From positions 124,001 to 188,000 of the forward strand of contig NZ_CP047030.1 in the NCBI RefSeq assembly GCF_009796825.1: a stretch of 64,000 bases of DNA, read 5' to 3'. Below the pieces are notes generated by a model. That model was not told where the DNA came from. It did not search any database and saw only the letters and a program-made list of their open reading frames with translations. Positions 28,353-38,314 of this stretch are shown here, piece after piece. The position numbers were made by a program, and so were the translations under genes. Each line of letters begins with the position of its first letter. Position 1 is the first letter of the stretch. This DNA comes from Algibacter sp. L3A6 (lineage in GTDB: Bacteria; Bacteroidota; Bacteroidia; Flavobacteriales; Flavobacteriaceae).

Positions 28353-29837
28353 TTATGATTTTTGATTCCAAAGACGGTAAGGATCATCATGAGCAACCAT
28401 TTGCTCTAGTAATAAAGCTTCCATTTCGGCTAATTTCTCAGCATATTTTGGGTTTTCGGCTAAATCAGTTTCCATTTCACCTGCTTTATTATGCTCAGGC
28501 AGATATTCGTTTGGATTTTCAGCTAAATTAAAAAGTTGAGTTTCTCTCACTTTACCGTCCATTACATCATACTTGATTAATTTCCAATCGCCCATTTTCA
28601 CACTACGCATTCCTGGCTTTGTTCCTCCAGCGTATACGCCATACATCACGTCGCGAACGGTTTCTTTTTCTCCTCTAAAAACGGGTACCATACTTTTACC
28701 TTCTACAGTTTCTGGAGCATCAATTCCTGCTAAATCGCATAACGTTGGTAATACATCTAAAAGATACATATTCCCTGTTACACGTTTCCCTGAAGGAATC
28801 CCAGGTCCTTTAACTATAAATGGCACTCTCGAAGTATGCTCGTATAAGTTTTGTTTTCCTTGTAAACCATGACGACCAATAGCCATTCCGTGATCTGAAG
28901 TATAAACAATATAAGTATTATCTAGTTCACCCATAGCTTCAAGCTTAGCTAAAACTTTCTCTAATTGATTATCTACATTCTCTGAACACGCGTATTCTCT
29001 ACCTAATTCATTTCTTATCGTTCTTTCATCTCTATTTTTCCAAACACCACTTACACGTTCCTCATCTCTAAGTTGCGGATGTCCATGAAAAAATGGGTGT
29101 GCCGCTAAATAATTATCCTGAAGTTCTGGTTGCTTATCATTTGCAGCAGGCAATGAATTTGGATCTTTATGATTAGTTGCTCCATACTTTTCTAACAATT
29201 CCGGCGTACCATTTCGAGTATCATGTGGATGAGAAAACCCGAAATAGATAAAAAACGGATCTTCTTCTTTCGCAACTTCTCTATCTCCTAAATATTCTAG
29301 CACTTGCTTTGCATGCCAAGCACTTCCTGTTTCTTCTGTGCCGCCACGCTTTGTTGCATCGTGAACCACAGTAAATTGCTTATTTGCTCCTGGATAAGAG
29401 TTTCCTTTTTTACAAGTTCTCATGGTTTTATAACCCGCACGATTAAAAACAGCACCAATAGTTTGGTCGTCTATCTCGTTTGGATCGGTTTGCTTTTGAA
29501 ATTCTGCACTTGGTGGTAAATGCCATAACGTTCTTCCAGACATAATCATATGGCGCGATGGCGTACAAACAGCTCCATTCATAGACCCCATGTGGCGCGC
29601 TTGCTCTACAACAACACCTTGGCTAGCTAACTTACTAATGGTTGGCGTTTCTAAAATTGAATTTGGATCGTAGGTTTGCAAATCAAACGGCGATTGATCA
29701 TCCACCAGTACAAATAGAAAATTTGGTCGTTTTGGAGCTTCTGCAACTTCCGCTTTGGTTTCTGCTTTGTCTTTACAACTTGTAAACGCTAGCACTAAAA
29801 TTCCGGCTAAAAGAGTGTGTTTAAAAAATTTATGCAT
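28353..29837 (-). CDS. S1-family sulfatase (Cys-type), lipoprotein
   Basis: This 494-residue protein has a lipoprotein-like N-terminus (FTSC, Cys21). The alkaline-phosphatase-like sulfatase fold shows VDDQ near residue 47 and the formylglycine signature CTPSR with Cys91. Metal-binding and active-site stretches TSDHGMAIGRHG and KQNLYEHTSRVP follow at about 315-335. Cys91 must be converted to formylglycine by a maturation enzyme that is not encoded in this window. The layout resembles iduronate-2-sulfatase-like S1 members (short LQGKQNLYEH loop), but the subfamily cannot be fixed by eye. It would remove a sulfate ester from an oligosaccharide in the periplasm. A strong hairpin follows the stop codon. 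Confidence 0.88.
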   Translation of the reverse strand: MHKFFKHTLLAGILVLAFTSCKDKAETKAEVAEAPKRPNFLFVLVDDQSPFDLQTYDPNSILETPTISKLASQGVVVEQARHMGSMNGAVCTPSRHMIMSGRTLWHLPPSAEFQKQTDPNEIDDQTIGAVFNRAGYKTMRTCKKGNSYPGANKQFTVVHDATKRGGTEETGSAWHAKQVLEYLGDREVAKEEDPFFIYFGFSHPHDTRNGTPELLEKYGATNHKDPNSLPAANDKQPELQDNYLAAHPFFHGHPQLRDEERVSGVWKNRDERTIRNELGREYACSENVDNQLEKVLAKLEAMGELDNTYIVYTSDHGMAIGRHGLQGKQNLYEHTSRVPFIVKGPGIPSGKRVTGNMYLLDVLPTLCDLAGIDAPETVEGKSMVPVFRGEKETVRDVMYGVYAGGTKPGMRSVKMGDWKLIKYDVMDGKVRETQLFNLAENPNEYLPEHNKAGEMETDLAENPKYAEKLAEMEALLLEQMVAHDDPYRLWNQKS

Positions 29838-29949
29838 ATTGATTATTGTTTGGTTTTAATGTTTCTATTTAAATGATTGTTCAGATATCTTTTCTTGGTT
29901 TTCAACTTAACGAAAACGTAATTAATTCAGTTATTAATGTAAGTATTTA

Positions 29950-30754
29950 TTATAAAACCTCATCAATAATTCGCGCCACCTCTTCTCCTTGCTTATTAAA
30001 ACCTAAAGCTTTATAATGCACATTTCCGGGTGCTTGCTCCCAAGCTTCGCGATGTGGTTTGGTAAAAGTGTACAAATCGTTAATTATAATATCCGGATGA
30101 TTTACTAAAACTTCTAAAGCTGCTCTATTGTATTTAATACTATCGCCTTTAAAGCGCCCTTTTGCATTTTCAGGAACCGGTGTTGTGGTTGCAAAAATTA
30201 ATTTTGCCTTCGGAAATTTCGTTTTTAGATATTGACAAATACCTTCTAAATTTTCTTTATATGTTTCAATAGACGACACTTGCTTACCATCTTTCTTGTT
30301 TAGATTTTTTCCTTTTAGGTACTTTAAATCATGCAAACCCACATTGAAATGAATAACATCCCAATCAAATTTCCAGCCTTGCTCTAAACCGGGTTGAAAC
30401 ATACTTTGCTCCAATTTATCCATATTCGCAATAAACTGATCGCTAGAACCTCCATTTTTAAACAAGCGATAAACATTAGCTTTTCCCCTTAAAAGTTTCA
30501 TCACTTTTGAAGAATAAGCTATTGAAATAGAATCGCCATAAATAAACACATTAGGCATTCTCTTTTTTTGGATGCACATAAACAAAGGCATCCGTTTTAT
30601 AAGACTTCCCGATTTTGCCACACAAGGCATCCCAAGTGAGTTTACAAATGGCTTCGTTTGTTTTTTTATAAGTACTTTTAGCAAAGGCCATTGGAGCTAA
30701 ACCAATACCTAAAGTACCAAAACCTAAAATTTTTATAAACTTTTTACGTTGCAT
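29950..30754 (-). pseudogene. SGNH/GDSL hydrolase gene split by a frameshift
   Basis: Two overlapping minus-strand frames together give one SGNH hydrolase of about 267 residues. The first (30754 down to 30551) encodes a signal peptide with KKFIKILGFGTLG and ends ...YVHPKKENA-stop. The second carries PNVFIYGDSIS (Ser in GDS), a VGLHDL motif and a late NVHYKALGF with the probable catalytic His, ending at 29950. They can be joined by removing one base from the seven-T run at 30563-30569 (A7 on the coding strand). The second frame also offers an ATG just upstream of the first frame's stop, so reinitiation would make a signal-less enzyme. It may be a real mutation, programmed slippage or a sequencing error. 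Role would be carbohydrate deacylation. Confidence 0.75.
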
Positions 30755-30772
30755 ATTTTTAATGTTTCAAAC

Positions 30773-32731
30773 TTAATTTCTCCAAACTTTAATTCTATTC
30801 TCTCCTATTTTTAAATTCTGAAATGGGCCAACCAATGGTTGTTCCGTGGTTCTTTCGTTTCCAAAATAATCTTCATTAATGGTGAGTGCAGAGCCATCAG
30901 GATTTTCATAAGGTGTTTCCGATTGAAAAGCAGCACCTAAAATAGTGGTATTTACAAACTGTGTTTTAACTTGCCTAAAACTCGCGTCTGCAGTAATACT
31001 TAAGTAATAACCATCGTCCGATTTAGTTAAACGAATAGCCGGATTTAAGGTTTTATTTTCAACAAGATTTGTTTCTATATTGGATGGTTTAGCTCTATTT
31101 AAATACAAATTAGCATCTATAAAAACGGGGAACTTCTGTGCATTATAGTTATTTAAACTACCAGGTGATTTCCATTGGTATGAAGCCGAAGGAAAATCGT
31201 TATAAGCATCCAAACCATAATATTGACTCTTCTCTAACGACTCGTTATTGGCAGCAAAAATGTTATTGTAAAAACGATCGTCACCAAGTATAACCGTCAT
31301 CATCCCCAAAACTTCCGTAGAATGTGGGAAATGATAATGTGTAAACCTATTTGTTGCCGTTCTCATGTGTATATTTCCTGCAACTAAATTATTGACAAAC
31401 GCTGTACCTTGAGACGCATTAAGAATCCCTCTTTCTGAAAGTATAATATTGTTATCAATTACCATAGGTCCGTGATTTACCTCAACAAATAAATCTTGAT
31501 CTTCATTATTAAATAAAAGATTACCCGATACCCGAGCACCTTGTGCTTGCCAATCTAACCAAATACCTCTGTGGTTATCGTGTATAAAATTATTTTTTAT
31601 AAGAACATCTATAGCTGCGTGCAGTTTAATTCCTGCAATTTCCCAACCATCAAACTGTTTTTTTACATTTATATTATAAATATGATTGTTAGATATTTCA
31701 CTAAAAATGCAACCAAGATGACCGATAATTCCGCCTTGTTCACAATCTTTTATGGTATTGTTTCTAATAACATGAGAACCAATTGTTTCCTTAGACCATC
31801 CCATTTGTAAAGCTTTAAAAACAACTTCACGCTCGCGTTGTGTACCATGTTTCTTTTTATCGCGACGCCAAGCATTTTGACCAGAACCTCGTTCTTTTCC
31901 TATTACTACTCCTGCGCATTTAGAGTCTGTGATGAGGTTGTTTTCGATAATCCATCCCTTGCTCCAGTTTGGACCTATTAAACCTTGTTGTTCTGCTGTT
32001 GGTGGAGCCCATTGCGTTGCTGCATGTGCCATTTTAAATCCACGAACGGTGATATAGTTAATTCCTGTTTTCTTCGGAAAAAAGACAGTAGGCCTCACAT
32101 TGATTTCTACTAACTCTTTATTAGGGTTTTTATCTTGAAAATTGGCGTATATCGTTGTCGTTTCATTGTTTGTTTCACAATACCATTTGTATTTCGAACC
32201 TTCAACATCCGTTGCTCTTTTTAAAGGATTTAAAGACGCTACTTTAGATAGACTATCAATTTCATACAAAGCCTTTCCATTTACATAAACCTCGCCTAAA
32301 TGATGATCTCTGCCGTAAGTTTTTGTTAACCAGTCGCCATAAAGAATTTCTTGATACGGATTAAAATCTCCGAAGAAACTATTATTAATCACGACTTTCC
32401 AAACAGAGCCTTTATGCTTTTTCCAAGTGCTGATAACTTCGGAACCTTTAATCCAAACCTCTTCGTTCTCGGCTGCCTTATAAACAATTCGGCTTCTATC
32501 ATTTCTTCCTCCATAAAAAGGATCTATGCGTTCTCGATAAACACCTTTGTGAACGATAATAACATCGCCTGGCTGTGCTAATTTGGCTGCTTTAGAAATA
32601 GTTTTAAACGGAGCGCTCTGGCTTCCTTCATTAAAATCATTTCCTTTTTTTGATACATGAAAATCTTTTGCTTGAACCATAAAAGAACAAACAAAAAATA
32701 AGACTCTGAAAATGCTGACTTTTGCTCTCAT
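30773..32731 (-). CDS. Secreted right-handed beta-helix protein, GH141-like
   Basis: This 652-residue protein has a signal peptide (about 1-21). DUF1565-type sequence follows immediately (DFHVSKKGNDFNEGS), with APFKTISKAAKLAQPGD and GVYRERIDP, leading into a long parallel beta-helix with NNxI-type rungs from about 250 to 480. KGSEVISTW and the HLGEVYVNG segment match my memory of proteins assigned to GH141, a family with alpha-L-fucosidase and xylanase members. That fits a fucose- and xylose-containing substrate. The C-terminal region (about 540-652) is a small beta domain. It lies 18 bases upstream of the frameshifted SGNH gene in the sulfatase operon. The assignment to GH141 is tentative, while the beta-helix fold is secure. 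Confidence 0.6.
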   Translation of the reverse strand: MRAKVSIFRVLFFVCSFMVQAKDFHVSKKGNDFNEGSQSAPFKTISKAAKLAQPGDVIIVHKGVYRERIDPFYGGRNDRSRIVYKAAENEEVWIKGSEVISTWKKHKGSVWKVVINNSFFGDFNPYQEILYGDWLTKTYGRDHHLGEVYVNGKALYEIDSLSKVASLNPLKRATDVEGSKYKWYCETNNETTTIYANFQDKNPNKELVEINVRPTVFFPKKTGINYITVRGFKMAHAATQWAPPTAEQQGLIGPNWSKGWIIENNLITDSKCAGVVIGKERGSGQNAWRRDKKKHGTQREREVVFKALQMGWSKETIGSHVIRNNTIKDCEQGGIIGHLGCIFSEISNNHIYNINVKKQFDGWEIAGIKLHAAIDVLIKNNFIHDNHRGIWLDWQAQGARVSGNLLFNNEDQDLFVEVNHGPMVIDNNIILSERGILNASQGTAFVNNLVAGNIHMRTATNRFTHYHFPHSTEVLGMMTVILGDDRFYNNIFAANNESLEKSQYYGLDAYNDFPSASYQWKSPGSLNNYNAQKFPVFIDANLYLNRAKPSNIETNLVENKTLNPAIRLTKSDDGYYLSITADASFRQVKTQFVNTTILGAAFQSETPYENPDGSALTINEDYFGNERTTEQPLVGPFQNLKIGENRIKVWRN

Positions 32732-32830
32732 TCTATTTATCTATTAGAATCAAATTCTATTATTATTTTAGAAATAATTTTATTCGCCAACATCACTAAC
32801 TTCAATTTAAAAATTTCAATATAAGCTTAC

Positions 32831-34420
32831 TTAATTTAAGCTCATCCATGTTAATTGCTCCCAATTTTCTGTAACATAAGGTTGAGGTGCCCCTTCTGTC
32901 GATCGACCTGTTTTTATAATATCGGTGATTTTAGCTGTTAGCCTACTAACCACTTCTGGTTCTTCAAAATAAAGATTTGTAGTTTCCCCAGGATCGTTTT
33001 CTATATCATATAGTTCAAACGGTGCTTCGCCTTCTTTTGGTTCTATAATTACAGGTTTTAAAGAACCACCAGAACCTCTCAGCATGTTTAACTTCCATTT
33101 CCCTTCGCGAATAGCGAAATGTCCTGTAAATGAATGGTGAATCACTGGTCTATCTGCTTTTTGTTTAACAGCGTCATCCTTAATCATTGGCCATAAACTA
33201 TAACTGTCTTCTCCTGCATTATCAGGTATATTAGCCCCAACAATATCGGCAATAGTAGCTAAATAATCGGTTTGACAAACCGGATCGTTTACTTGTGTTC
33301 CTGCTTTAATCGCTTTTGGCCAACGCATTAAAAACGGTACTCGGTGTCCGCCTTCATAAATATCACGTTTTCCCCCTTTAAAATTCATACAACTGTAATG
33401 TTCGTAGGTGTCTCTCTGATATTCGTAATTAGACTCGGCACCATTATCCGATGAAAAAATAACCAAAGTATTTTCATCTAAACCATTTGCTTTTAAAGCA
33501 TCAAGCACTTGCCCGATACGATAATCTGTTTCTTCCATAAAATCGCCATAATTTCCGCAATTACTTTTCCCTTGAAAATCAGGATGTGTACAATGTGGTA
33601 AATGGGGACTTGTAAGTGGTAAGTATAAAAAGAAAGGTTTTCCAGATTTAGATTCATCTGCAGCATTACCGATATATTCAACGGCTTTATCTGCAAAAGT
33701 TTTAAGAACCAATTCGTCATTAAATGAAGGCGCTACCTCAACATAGCCCTTAGCTTGTTCTTCTTGATATGGCGGCGTCATTCTATAAGTACGCGGCGTA
33801 ACATCCAATTTCTTTTTTGTGTAAAGCGTTGGAGGATCAAGCACTCGATCGTTTTCTAAATATGTTAATATGCCATAATTCATAGAAGCAGGGATTCCGA
33901 AGAAATAATCGAAACCTTTTTCAATGGGACCATCTGTGAAAGGTTTAGACCAATCGCGACCACCTTTTTTTACATCACCTTCAAACTCCATTTGAAGGTG
34001 CCATTTACCAATCATGGCTGTGCTATAACCTTGCTCACGAAGTAGCGAAGCAATCGTCATTCTATCTTTTTCAATTAAACACGGACCATCTGCACGTAAA
34101 ACGTTTTTCTTTAAACTTGTTCTCCAACTGTAACGTCCTGTTAACAAGCTGTATCTAGAAGGTGTACAAACCGCATCACTACTGTGTCCATCGGTAAAAG
34201 TAACACCTTCGTTAGCTAACTTATCCATATTTGGCGTTCTAAATTTCGCCTCAGGGTTAAGTGCACCAACATCCCCATAACCTTGATCGTCGGTATAAAT
34301 AATAACAATATTGGGTTTTGTTTCTTCGGATGCTTTTACTGCCTGTGCTTTATTTTGTTGGCCACAAGAGACTAACAAAGCGAAGTTCAAACAAGTGACA
34401 ACTTTTAATACTAATTTCAT
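32831..34420 (-). CDS. S1-family arylsulfatase (Cys-type), lipoprotein
   Basis: This 529-residue protein has the lipobox LLVSC (Cys19) and a sulfatase domain starting at KPNIVIIYTDDQGYGD. The formylglycine signature is CTPSR with Cys85, followed by LLTGRYSWR. GKWHL at about residue 135 and FSSDNGAES at about 315 supply further conserved active-site positions, and the GGKRDIYEGGHRVP block is typical of arylsulfatase A-like S1 members. It should desulfate oligosaccharides in the periplasm. It follows the sulfatase at 34453-36246 by 32 bases, and a 99-base gap separates it from the GH141-like gene. Target sulfate position is unknown. Confidence 0.9.
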   Translation of the reverse strand: MKLVLKVVTCLNFALLVSCGQQNKAQAVKASEETKPNIVIIYTDDQGYGDVGALNPEAKFRTPNMDKLANEGVTFTDGHSSDAVCTPSRYSLLTGRYSWRTSLKKNVLRADGPCLIEKDRMTIASLLREQGYSTAMIGKWHLQMEFEGDVKKGGRDWSKPFTDGPIEKGFDYFFGIPASMNYGILTYLENDRVLDPPTLYTKKKLDVTPRTYRMTPPYQEEQAKGYVEVAPSFNDELVLKTFADKAVEYIGNAADESKSGKPFFLYLPLTSPHLPHCTHPDFQGKSNCGNYGDFMEETDYRIGQVLDALKANGLDENTLVIFSSDNGAESNYEYQRDTYEHYSCMNFKGGKRDIYEGGHRVPFLMRWPKAIKAGTQVNDPVCQTDYLATIADIVGANIPDNAGEDSYSLWPMIKDDAVKQKADRPVIHHSFTGHFAIREGKWKLNMLRGSGGSLKPVIIEPKEGEAPFELYDIENDPGETTNLYFEEPEVVSRLTAKITDIIKTGRSTEGAPQPYVTENWEQLTWMSLN

Positions 34421-34452
34421 TTTGATATTTTAAATTCCGCTAAACAGCGTTT

Positions 34453-36246
34453 TTAATTTATTTTTTCAACATATACATAATATGCAGGATGTACACGACC
34501 TAACTCATCTATAAGTTGTGCTTCCATATCGTATTTTCCTGCTGGAATTTTCCCTGTAAAAGTTACTTCATCTTGATCTGCTTTAATTTCTAAAGTTTTA
34601 GAAATATTAGCTACATATAAGAAAGCTTCTTTAAAATCTGATTTTACACCCGCTGGCGATGTTTTATCATATTCAATAGCCTTTTCTTGAGCAGGAAACG
34701 TAGCATTGATAGCTAAGTTGCTTTCTCTTGGAAATCTGCGTAAACTGATTTTATAATCGCCATCTTCAACAAATTCTATTTTCCATTTACCACCAGCACG
34801 CGTTCCTGTAATAGCACCATTTTGATGCCATGAACCACTGTATTTCCCAACAATCATATCGTGGGCTGAAATTCTACTCGGGTTTTCTTTTGGAGAACCA
34901 ACTTTTATGTAAGCATAACGTTCGTTTACTTTTTCGTCTACAAAAGATTGCCACCAGCTTTCGTAACCTACGCCTAAACGTTCTGCCACTTCTGGGTGTG
35001 CAGAAATGATGTTATTTTCTTGACCTAAATCGGTGTTTATATTGTACAGCTCTTTACCGTCAACTAAACGCCAATCTTTGTCCATAACCGTATATTTTCT
35101 ATACTTGATTAGGTTTTGTTCTCTTTGGGTATCCATGTATAAAATTCGGTTTTCCCAAGTATCATTCTTAGCTTCTAATAAAGGCGTTAAACTTTTACCA
35201 TCGAGTTTTTTAACCGGATTAAAATCTAAACCTAATAAATCTACAAACGTTGGTAATAAATCGTAATGCGCTACTAACTCATCAATATCTTTACCGCCTG
35301 TCAATTTTCCATCTGGCCATCTAATATATAGTGGCACACGGTGTCCACCTTCATATTGGCTACCTTTACCGCCTTTTAAGCCTGCATTGTAAACACTTCT
35401 ACCTGCTGCTGTACCGTTATCTGTTGTAAAAATTACAATGGTATTATCGGCGATACCTAAATCGTCTAATTTATCTTCTAACTTTTTAAAATTGTCGTCA
35501 ATATTGGTAATCATTCCATAAAAACGCAAGGTTCTCTCATTGATGTCTTTATACTTTTTACCTTGATATAAATCGAAATAATTTTTTGGAAGATTGTACG
35601 GTGAATGCGGTGCATTGGTAGAAATATAGCAGAAAAAAGGTTTGTCTTTATTGGTTTCAATAAAATCTAAAGCACCATTGAAAAACACATCTGAGCAATA
35701 CCCATCGTACTTTTCCATTTTACTATTGTGCCAGTAGGTATCATCGAAATAATCGTTACCCCAGTAATCTGGACCTTGACCTGCACCTCCGCCACCATGA
35801 CGAATAACTTCATGAAAGCCTCTATCTTCAGGACGAAAAGGATAATTATCACCTAAATGCCATTTTCCGAACATCGCATTAGTATATCCGTTTTGAGCAA
35901 AAATCTGAGGTAAAGTCACTTCATCTTCAAAAAGAATAGAGCGTCCATTTATAGTATGAAACACATTAACACGATTACTATGGCGTCCCGTCATGATTGC
36001 TCCACGCGTTGGCGCACATGTTGTAGACACATGGTAATTTGTAAAACGAACCGCATCGGAATAAAACTTATCGATATTTGGTGTTTTAACAAACTTATTC
36101 CCTTCGCAAGCTAAATCGCCTTTTCCTTGATCGTCGGTAATTACAATAATGACATTTGGTTTTTGTTTCGATTGTGCCGAAAGCCTATCAAAACTGGAAA
36201 ATATTGCAATTAAGACTAAAAATAGTAATGAAATCCTCTTTCTCAT
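34453..36246 (-). CDS. S1-family sulfatase (Cys-type), paralogue of the next gene
   Basis: This 597-residue protein has a cleavable signal peptide (about 1-25, ending RLSAQ). A sulfatase domain follows with VITDDQGKGDLA, formylglycine signature CAPTR (Cys77) and GRHSNRVNVFHTINGRS. GKWHLGDNYPFRPEDRGF is shared nearly word for word with the sulfatase at 36301-38136. A C-terminal beta-rich extension (about 455-597) with WKIEF and YKISLRRFP is also shared. The two are tandem paralogues separated by 54 bases, probably recognising different sulfated positions or linkages. The protein should work in the periplasm after maturation of Cys77. The subfamily is not determined. Confidence 0.9.
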   Translation of the reverse strand: MRKRISLLFLVLIAIFSSFDRLSAQSKQKPNVIIVITDDQGKGDLACEGNKFVKTPNIDKFYSDAVRFTNYHVSTTCAPTRGAIMTGRHSNRVNVFHTINGRSILFEDEVTLPQIFAQNGYTNAMFGKWHLGDNYPFRPEDRGFHEVIRHGGGGAGQGPDYWGNDYFDDTYWHNSKMEKYDGYCSDVFFNGALDFIETNKDKPFFCYISTNAPHSPYNLPKNYFDLYQGKKYKDINERTLRFYGMITNIDDNFKKLEDKLDDLGIADNTIVIFTTDNGTAAGRSVYNAGLKGGKGSQYEGGHRVPLYIRWPDGKLTGGKDIDELVAHYDLLPTFVDLLGLDFNPVKKLDGKSLTPLLEAKNDTWENRILYMDTQREQNLIKYRKYTVMDKDWRLVDGKELYNINTDLGQENNIISAHPEVAERLGVGYESWWQSFVDEKVNERYAYIKVGSPKENPSRISAHDMIVGKYSGSWHQNGAITGTRAGGKWKIEFVEDGDYKISLRRFPRESNLAINATFPAQEKAIEYDKTSPAGVKSDFKEAFLYVANISKTLEIKADQDEVTFTGKIPAGKYDMEAQLIDELGRVHPAYYVYVEKIN

Positions 36247-36300
36247 TATGGTAAAAGTTAGGTTATTAATTCCTAAAAGTAAAAATTTATAAAGTCCAAC

Positions 36301-38136
36301 TTACATTTTTTCGACGAGCGTGTAATATGCGCCTAATTCTTCACCTGAATCTAAAGTAAACCAAGTTTGAAGCTGTGTTTCTCCTGCTTTAAGATCTACA
36401 GTGAATTCTACAAATTCCGCATTAGGATCTACAACAACAGACTGCTCTTCATCTTGAATTTTAATTCTAGCATTTTTGATAGTGAACGCTTTGCTTTTTA
36501 CACTTTCTCTAACCGTTGTGCCTTCTAAAGTTGGACGCACCGGAGCCACGCCATTTAAAGGTAAACCTGTTTCTATTGGCCAACGACGTAATTTTAAGTT
36601 GTAAGTTCCACTTTCAGCAACCTTTACTAACCAATAACCATTATCGATATAACCTTGTCTAATATGGCGTTGGTGCCATGGACTTGCTGCGGCTGTAGTG
36701 TGCCAATCATGACCGTGTAACGTTGTTGGGTTTTCATTTGGAGTACCTACTATAATATAAGGTTGATCGCTATAACTAGGAGAGATTTCTTTCCACCAAG
36801 CATCATATTCTGCTTTAAAAGCATCCATTTTTTCTGGAAACTGATCGGCAACATTAATGCGTTGCTCAGGATCTTTACTTAAATCGTAAAGTTCGGCACC
36901 ATTAACAAGTCTCCAATCGCCTTTCATAAAAGCCGTTCTTCTCCAAGGTTCTGGTACTTCAGTACGTTGCGAATTAGTAATCACTACACGATCTACAAAT
37001 GCTTCATTATGACCATCGATTAATGGTTTTAAACTTTTTCCGTCGAATTTTAAATCTTCTTTAACTTCTAAACCACATAAATCGACCAAAGTTGGTGCAA
37101 TATCGTAATGTGCCGTAAGTTCGTTAATATCTTTTCCGGTAGTAATTCCTCCATCTTTCCAGTGAATGAATAATGGTACGCGGTGTCCACCCTCATACAT
37201 ACTCGCTTTAATACCACGCATGCCAGCGTTGAATCCTTTATCAGTAAAACCATCTAAACGATCGCCTCCTTTTTCAATTTTGGCACCTGCTGAAGTTCCA
37301 TTATCCGTAGAGAAAATCAAAATGGTGTTATCCATTAAATCGATTTCTTTTAAATACGCTACTAGTTTCCCTATATTTTCATCAACATTAGAAATTAAAC
37401 CATAAAAGGCTGCATTTGGTATGTTTTCATTATTTTCATAAGGATCGGAATATTTCTTATCAACAAAATATGGCGTGTGCGCTGCGTTGGTAGATAAATA
37501 ACAGAAGAAGGGTTTATTATTCTTTTGATTTTCTGCCATATATTTTTTAGCGTTATCGAACCAAATATCAGTACAAAATCCTTCAAACTTCTTTAACTCA
37601 CCATTGTGCTTGTAGGTATCATTAAAATAATCATTATCCCAATAATCCAAGGCTTGCTCAATACCGCCACCACTGTGTACTAAAACTTCTTCGAAGCCTT
37701 TATCTTCTGGACGAAATGGATAATTATCACCTAAATGCCATTTTCCAAAAATTCCGGTTGCATAACCATTATCTTTAAAAACCTGAGCAATGGTTGTCTC
37801 TCTATCTAAAATTAACGAACGCCCGTTTACAGTATGCCAAACACCAGCTCTGTTAGAGTGATGCCCTGTCATTAAAGCAGCTCTTGTTGGCGCACAAGTT
37901 GGAGACACGTGATATTGTGTAAAACGCGCACTTACATCGTAAAGATTATCAATGTTTGGAGTTTTAATTTCCTTGTTACCAAGGCGTCCAATATCACCAT
38001 AACCCTGATCATCTACAACAAGTAAAATTACGTTTGGTTTTTCTTTCTTTACTTCAGTCTTTTTTTCTTCCGATTTACATGACACCATAAATAAGGCGCA
38101 TAAAATTACAGCAATAAGACCTCTACTTTTTTTCAT
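36301..38136 (-). CDS. S1-family sulfatase (Cys-type), lipoprotein, first gene of the sulfatase operon
   Basis: This 611-residue protein has the lipobox FMVSC (Cys20) and a sulfatase domain with VVDDQGYGDIGRLG and formylglycine signature CAPTR (Cys81). The GHHSNRAGVWHTVNGRS loop and GKWHLGDNYPFRPEDKGF block are shared with the following gene. A C-terminal extension (about 465-611) carries YWLVKVAESG and LRRWPIETG. Anchoring as a lipoprotein distinguishes it from its paralogue, which has an ordinary signal peptide. It is the first gene of an operon of up to eight genes ending near 26310. A paired operator motif lies 108-138 bases upstream (38244-38274). The target ester is unknown. Confidence 0.9.
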   Translation of the reverse strand: MKKSRGLIAVILCALFMVSCKSEEKKTEVKKEKPNVILLVVDDQGYGDIGRLGNKEIKTPNIDNLYDVSARFTQYHVSPTCAPTRAALMTGHHSNRAGVWHTVNGRSLILDRETTIAQVFKDNGYATGIFGKWHLGDNYPFRPEDKGFEEVLVHSGGGIEQALDYWDNDYFNDTYKHNGELKKFEGFCTDIWFDNAKKYMAENQKNNKPFFCYLSTNAAHTPYFVDKKYSDPYENNENIPNAAFYGLISNVDENIGKLVAYLKEIDLMDNTILIFSTDNGTSAGAKIEKGGDRLDGFTDKGFNAGMRGIKASMYEGGHRVPLFIHWKDGGITTGKDINELTAHYDIAPTLVDLCGLEVKEDLKFDGKSLKPLIDGHNEAFVDRVVITNSQRTEVPEPWRRTAFMKGDWRLVNGAELYDLSKDPEQRINVADQFPEKMDAFKAEYDAWWKEISPSYSDQPYIIVGTPNENPTTLHGHDWHTTAAASPWHQRHIRQGYIDNGYWLVKVAESGTYNLKLRRWPIETGLPLNGVAPVRPTLEGTTVRESVKSKAFTIKNARIKIQDEEQSVVVDPNAEFVEFTVDLKAGETQLQTWFTLDSGEELGAYYTLVEKM

Positions 38137-38243
38137 AAGAATTAATTTATCTGAATAGATGTTGAATGTTTCAATTAAAATATCCGCGCATTAGAAAACG
38201 GACATTTAAGAGCATAAAAATATCACTTCCGTAGAGATATGGA

Positions 38244-38274
38244 TATAAACTATCATTCAAATACTATAAATTAT
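38244..38274 (-). promoter_or_regulatory. Paired 21-bp-spaced operator-like motif (sulfatase operon)
   Basis: TATAAACTAT at 38244-38253 and TATAAATTAT at 38265-38274 are near-perfect direct repeats with a 21-base period, located 108-138 bases upstream of the sulfatase start at 38136. This is one of the two best instances in the window. Confidence 0.8.
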
Positions 38275-38314
38275 AGGCTTATATTGAAAAAACTTCGATG
38301 TTTAGAGGGATTAA

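Noticed and set aside
30551..30754. Independent 67-residue small gene
   Set aside because: Its sequence reads smoothly into the SGNH hydrolase after a one-base change in the A7 run, so it is the 5' part of that gene rather than a separate one.
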